A stretch of 64,000 nucleotides of DNA from Saturnia japonica. Taxonomy: Eukaryota; Arthropoda; Insecta; Lepidoptera; Saturniidae. Under the pieces are notes generated by a model. It made no database searches. It saw nothing but the letters and a program-made list of their open reading frames with translations, and was not told the origin of the DNA. The translations under genes were made by a program, and so were the position numbers. Below, in pieces: positions 59,976 through 64,000 of this stretch. Each line of letters starts with the position of its first letter. Positions within the stretch are counted from its first letter, which is position 1. Where the stretch lies: contig CM065321.1 of NCBI GenBank assembly GCA_033032175.1, forward strand, positions 17,506,501 through 17,570,500, in the 5' to 3' direction.

Positions 59976-60727
59976 TGTTGGAAATGTACATTAGCTCACA
60001 TCGTGAGATGGCGAGATCGCAGAAAAGCCTGTGATAGGCGGGCGAATGGCAGGTGCAACTGTTCGGCGAAGCCCTCGCCCCCCTTGCTCGGCGGCACTGC
60101 TGGTGTAAGCACGCGCAGTAGTCATCATCGTGCCTTTGAGTGCCGCGCTTCTGCTTGTGCTTTGGACAGTGCTACGTCACACGTAATTTTCGGTAGTGTC
60201 TTAGTTGGATTTTTCCTTGTATTTTATAACGTTGAGTTGATGTCCAAGGAGTTTTGTTGAACTGATTGTTTGCGGTGCTAGTGTCCTACCATTTCAGGCG
60301 GTTACATCCACCTACATACAATTCACTCCACACACATATGCTTCACAACTGGGCCCATCCAGGTATCAGGAATACCGCCCGCGCCTGACGAGGTGAGTCT
60401 CCTTTTGTTTGTAATCAATTACTGCGTATCGAAGCAATAGGTTCGAAAGGGATCGTGATTCTCGAAGATCGATTCTAGGGCCCAGCGTACGTCATGCGAA
60501 TAGTACGTCGCGAACCTTCTCTAACAGCTAGTTTTTTTTCACTAAATATTATGCACACCTTGCATATACCTTACTCTTTCTCCCCTGGAAGACTGGTAGA
60601 GAGTGCTTTTTAGCATTAACTCCTCTATTTGTACTGTTTTGTGCAATAAAGAATAAAGAAGAATTAAAAATAATACAGCAATTAATTTTAAATATTATAT
60701 ACGCAAATATTTTTATATTAATAAATC

Positions 60728-60850
60728 AGATTGAGTTTCTTGCTAGGTGTTTTCGATCACTATAATGTTTCTGAACTGGTGGAAGTGTTTCAACTTTCAT
60801 AAATGCCTTCTCAAAGCATGCATTTAATAAATTATTTTTAATTTTTATTT
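60728..60850 (+). repeat. LINE 3'-tail-like repeat, copy 4
   Basis: 'attgagtttcttgctaggtg' through 'ataaatgccttctcaaagca' to a T-rich end, collinear with 4514-4640. Confidence 0.5.
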
Positions 60851-60938
60851 TCAGCTTGAGGGTGGTAAAGACAGATGGCAACTAGAAAACCCTAAATAAA
60901 TCACCTGGTTTTATCGTGATGCTTTCCTTTACCGAGAA

Positions 60939-61136
60939 TTGGGTTTGCATACTCCCTCTACTTCCCTCAGAAGTCCGCGACTTCTCTACGTGCCATCGGT
61001 TAACACCAATTATCAACGGAATACTTTTACTGTAAGGGCATGCGGGCAATTTAACTTACTTAATAAAAGCCACGACTTGTTTAATACTACCGCTTCTGAA
61101 CTTAAAAATAAATTGACATCAACATTCTTTCTTTAA
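60939..61136 (+). pseudogene. C-terminal tail of a LINE reverse transcriptase
   Basis: Open to TAA at 61134-61136, with LRSPRLLYVPSVNTNYQRNT, FTVRACGQFNLL and SHDLFNTTASELKNKL. The 'R.P.L..P...T.Y...F..RAC...N.L....DLF' pattern is the C-terminal signature of a non-LTR retrotransposon polymerase, from a lineage other than the tail at 56634. Upstream (60905-60930) is SINE-like sequence, so the fragment is truncated at its 5' side. Confidence 0.6.
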
Positions 61137-64000
61137 GTCAATACTATTTCTTTTGTAACTTTCAACCGATCTAACTTCTCATCTGTTGTTATTGTCTTTT
61201 TGTGAAAACTTTTAAATCGCCTTCAGAATAATCCTCATATTATATATTTTTGTTTTTAGCTGTACGTTTTCCTTTTAATTGTAAAATAAATAAAAAAGTA
61301 ATTTATATATACATATATCTACTGATAGACGTCTTTAATGGAAGTATGACTTATAATTTTTGTTTTGTATAAAAGAGCTAACAACCCTGCAATTTTGCCA
61401 ATGGACCAAGTAAAACCATGTACAATGATAACACCACTCAAAGCAAATCTTAACAGTGTTTCAATGAATTAAACTTTCTTTACTTTATAGAGATAAACAT
61501 ATTATTTATTTGCCGAAACACATGTATGATAAGAAATCATGATGCAATAGTGGTGAATATATAATTGATATGATTTGTACTGTCCTGAATGTATACCATA
61601 TTAATATGGAATAATTTAATTTAATACAAAATCAGCTTTGTACGTTTTATGTACGGAGCAGAGCAGCCTTCGCAAAGGTGTTTTAATGAGCTAAGTTTTC
61701 CAACCTTTCTGTTTCAGATGTCTCTATTCTGTATCAAAACGATAATCGTGTCGAAGTATTTTTCACTTTAATCTGTCCGTTGATCAATGGTAGCCATGTT
61801 ATAAGATTCACCCGATTTGATGATAAACTTTTTCTGACTTCAACTCAGTATATTGTAAGATTTTGGAAAGCCGACTAAATTTTCTCAGTAAAGTGTAAAT
61901 GTTGTATCCCTAAAAGTGATATATATGGTCAAAAGTTTTGTTTTTAATTATTCTTTATATGTTTGACGTTTATTCACAATCTCACTGATCGTAACACGCT
62001 AAGCCTATAAAAAGGCTGACACTCAAATGCAGCTGCCGGAACACAAATAAAGTGCTTGGTAATAAATAGATTTTCAAAGTCTGAGAAAGATTATGTTGAT
62101 GATGCTATCATAGTGAAGCTATTTTTCAACCCATTGTAATGCATATTAAAGTTGGAACGGCACGTTTGTTATGCGTTTTACAAACTACATCTTTCAAACC
62201 GGAGCAAAGTAACAAGAGCACACTTATTTTACGACAAGATATTTTACCAAAGAGTGGCATCGTTATCACATCTCTACTAATAATGTACTCTCAACTAAAA
62301 TAATAATATGTATAATAACTTAACTCTAAATACCTCTTAAAATCTAATACACTATGGCATATGTGAACAACTTTCATTGTAAACAAGTAATGATTATAGT
62401 AAATGGACGATGAAAATCTAACAATTAAATAAAAAGAAATATATTAAGTGCGTGAATTTTAAATTTAGGAAGACTGGTGAAAGATATGTGGTATTGTAAG
62501 TTAACTTCGTTATATCGCCTACACATTTTATTAATAGGACTATTCTCCGTTACATTATTGCTACAGAGGAGAACGCTAAACAATTGTTGATGTCTTACGG
62601 AACGGAGTGGGCACCTTTATGTTGAGTATACCTAACAATTTTTGTTTTAAATTTGATGGTTTTGTGGACTATAAATGATAAATAATGGCTCTAAATTTTG
62701 TTGTATATATGTGTGTCGCTACTTATCATGTAATAATAAAATAAATAAACGAAAATCTTTTCTCTAAAATCAACATGAAATAGGGATTTTAAAACTTGTG
62801 AAAACATTAGGTGATAAATAATTAGTAGTTATTTAAAATATTAAGCAGAATAGGGACGCGACGCGTGCCCCGATGTTTCTCAGTTTTATTGACTGTTATT
62901 GTGTCGTCGGGGTGAACGTAGTCGCTGCTCGACAGTTTCGTGTTTGTTTATTTGTTTACTTATTTCATACATAAATATATACACTCATAGTGATAACAAT
63001 GGAAAAGTTCTCATTAATTTGTACGTTGTTTAATTTGATACCAGCGACTTTGTTTGAATTTTTGCGCTTTTAACTTAGATCCGATTGAATTTATTTACAC
63101 AAAAACTAAAGGAGTGGCAGTTAAAAAAAAAAGAACTTTACCTGAAATTCTAAGTTCAACATTATTAAGTAAATTGTTGTGTATCTTAAACAAAGTATTG
63201 CGCTTTTTAAATTAATAAGGCTTTATAAATATAATGCAATAATAGCAAATCATTGTGCAACACAAACAAAGTATTGAGAAAGTCTACTAAGAACACTACA
63301 AAAATAAACAGAAAACTACTTTGCAATACCTGTTCGTTTTCTTTAAATAAAGTGAGCAAGCAGAGTTTCCGAAAGTTCAATGCTTATTACTAATTAGACA
63401 TTCATAGAATTACTTGTGTATCTAAATTGCATTTGTATTCTTCAAAACCAAAACATTGTCAAGACATTCCGTCGCCGACAGCAAAGATTTTGGTAAACAA
63501 GAATAAGCCAACACCCTCAACAAGAAGGATAAACGCTCCATTACAATTTAACTACAATTAAATTTTTTTGTTAAGTCCTCGGAGTCCAGAAAAATCAACA
63601 ACATGAGAACAGATTATCGAGAGGGAAGCAACAATAGCAGCTTCCTCTATCATCGGTACATAATATCTTTTAGGTCCAGTACTATGATGGAGTTTCTAGT
63701 TTTCAGCAATAAAAGAAAACCCGGTGACACTTAAAACAATATATCTACCGGTGAAGAGTCTAGAAGAATCCGCCCACGGTAGTCGTTTTTTTAAATAAAT
63801 ATTCTCAAGTTTGATTACCGTAATTTGCTTGTTTTTTAGGTGTTTAGGTAACACGGGTGCCTGAGAAATATTACTGACATACCGAAAAACTGTATATAGC
63901 TCATGAAATGTATTTTTTATTTATTTAAAGTATTTTAAATACAAACATGCTGTATTAAACACGAAGCAGTTCGCAAATCATTTACCATTCATCTACCATC
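61137..64000. other. AT-rich gene-free stretch
   Basis: No gene. 61990-62055 has the 'gcagctgccggaacacaaat' repeat shared with 20960 and 48410. 62850-62940 is slightly GC-richer ('gggacgcgacgcgtgccccg') without a frame. Confidence 0.45.

Larger units (their letters stand above)
57231..60446. repeat. 3,216-bp tandem duplication, unit 2
   Basis: Head-to-tail second copy of 54015-57230. All reading frames listed for unit 1 recur at +3,216 with identical translations. Confidence 0.95.

Noticed and set aside
54015..60446. Long terminal repeats of an LTR retrotransposon
   Set aside because: The two identical units are directly adjacent with nothing between them, lack TG...CA ends, and contain LINE fragments. 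A tandem duplication fits better.

Overview
The window looks like AT-rich, non-coding DNA from an insect nuclear genome, most likely Lepidoptera. The reasons are eukaryotic transposons and retroposons of several classes, tRNA-headed SINEs, and dispersed repeats of a kind I associate with moth and butterfly genomes (for example the 'tgcccgcggcttcgct' family and an RTE-type LINE tail). There are no bacterial operons, no rRNA and no convincing complete host gene. Species cannot be told from this sequence.

Layout. 0-1.6 kb: a nearly complete mariner/Tc1-superfamily element (299-1604) with 32-bp terminal inverted repeats, TA target duplication and a DD41D transposase broken by what looks like one missing base near its 3' end. 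1.7-17.6 kb: repeats, including copies 1-4 of a non-autonomous Helitron-like family, SINEs and CpG-rich islets in AT-rich filler. 18.8-19.75 kb: the best candidate for host coding sequence, namely a TATA box, a short secretory-like reading frame and a GC-rich coding-like exon (19538-19731) of unknown function. 20-35 kb: more Helitron copies and repeats, a 1.9-kb TA-flanked element with 134-bp inverted ends (27649-29562), a decayed mariner-like transposase (29.8-30.5 kb), and a 96-bp poly(A)-tailed retroposon with a perfect 12-bp target duplication (31908-32003).

35-53.3 kb: dispersed repeats, the tail of an RTE-clade reverse transcriptase (45.99-46.48 kb, minus strand), a possible TATA/Inr promoter with a short first exon and splice donor (46.62-46.73 kb), two more Helitron copies, and a Tc1-like transposase pseudogene split over three frames (52747-53272). 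54.0-60.4 kb: an apparently exact head-to-tail duplication of a GC-rich 3,216-bp unit. Each unit holds a 5'-truncated jockey-type reverse transcriptase on the minus strand and an unrelated reverse-transcriptase tail on the plus strand. 60.7-64 kb: another LINE reverse-transcriptase tail, then AT-rich DNA.

The protein-like content is therefore mostly selfish DNA: cut-and-paste transposases (DD41D mariner, a second mariner-like, Tc1-like), rolling-circle Helitron derivatives, and non-LTR retrotransposon fragments (jockey, RTE and at least one other lineage) that probably also mobilised the SINEs. I cannot call any gene as functional with confidence. The window may be intergenic or lie in a large intron.
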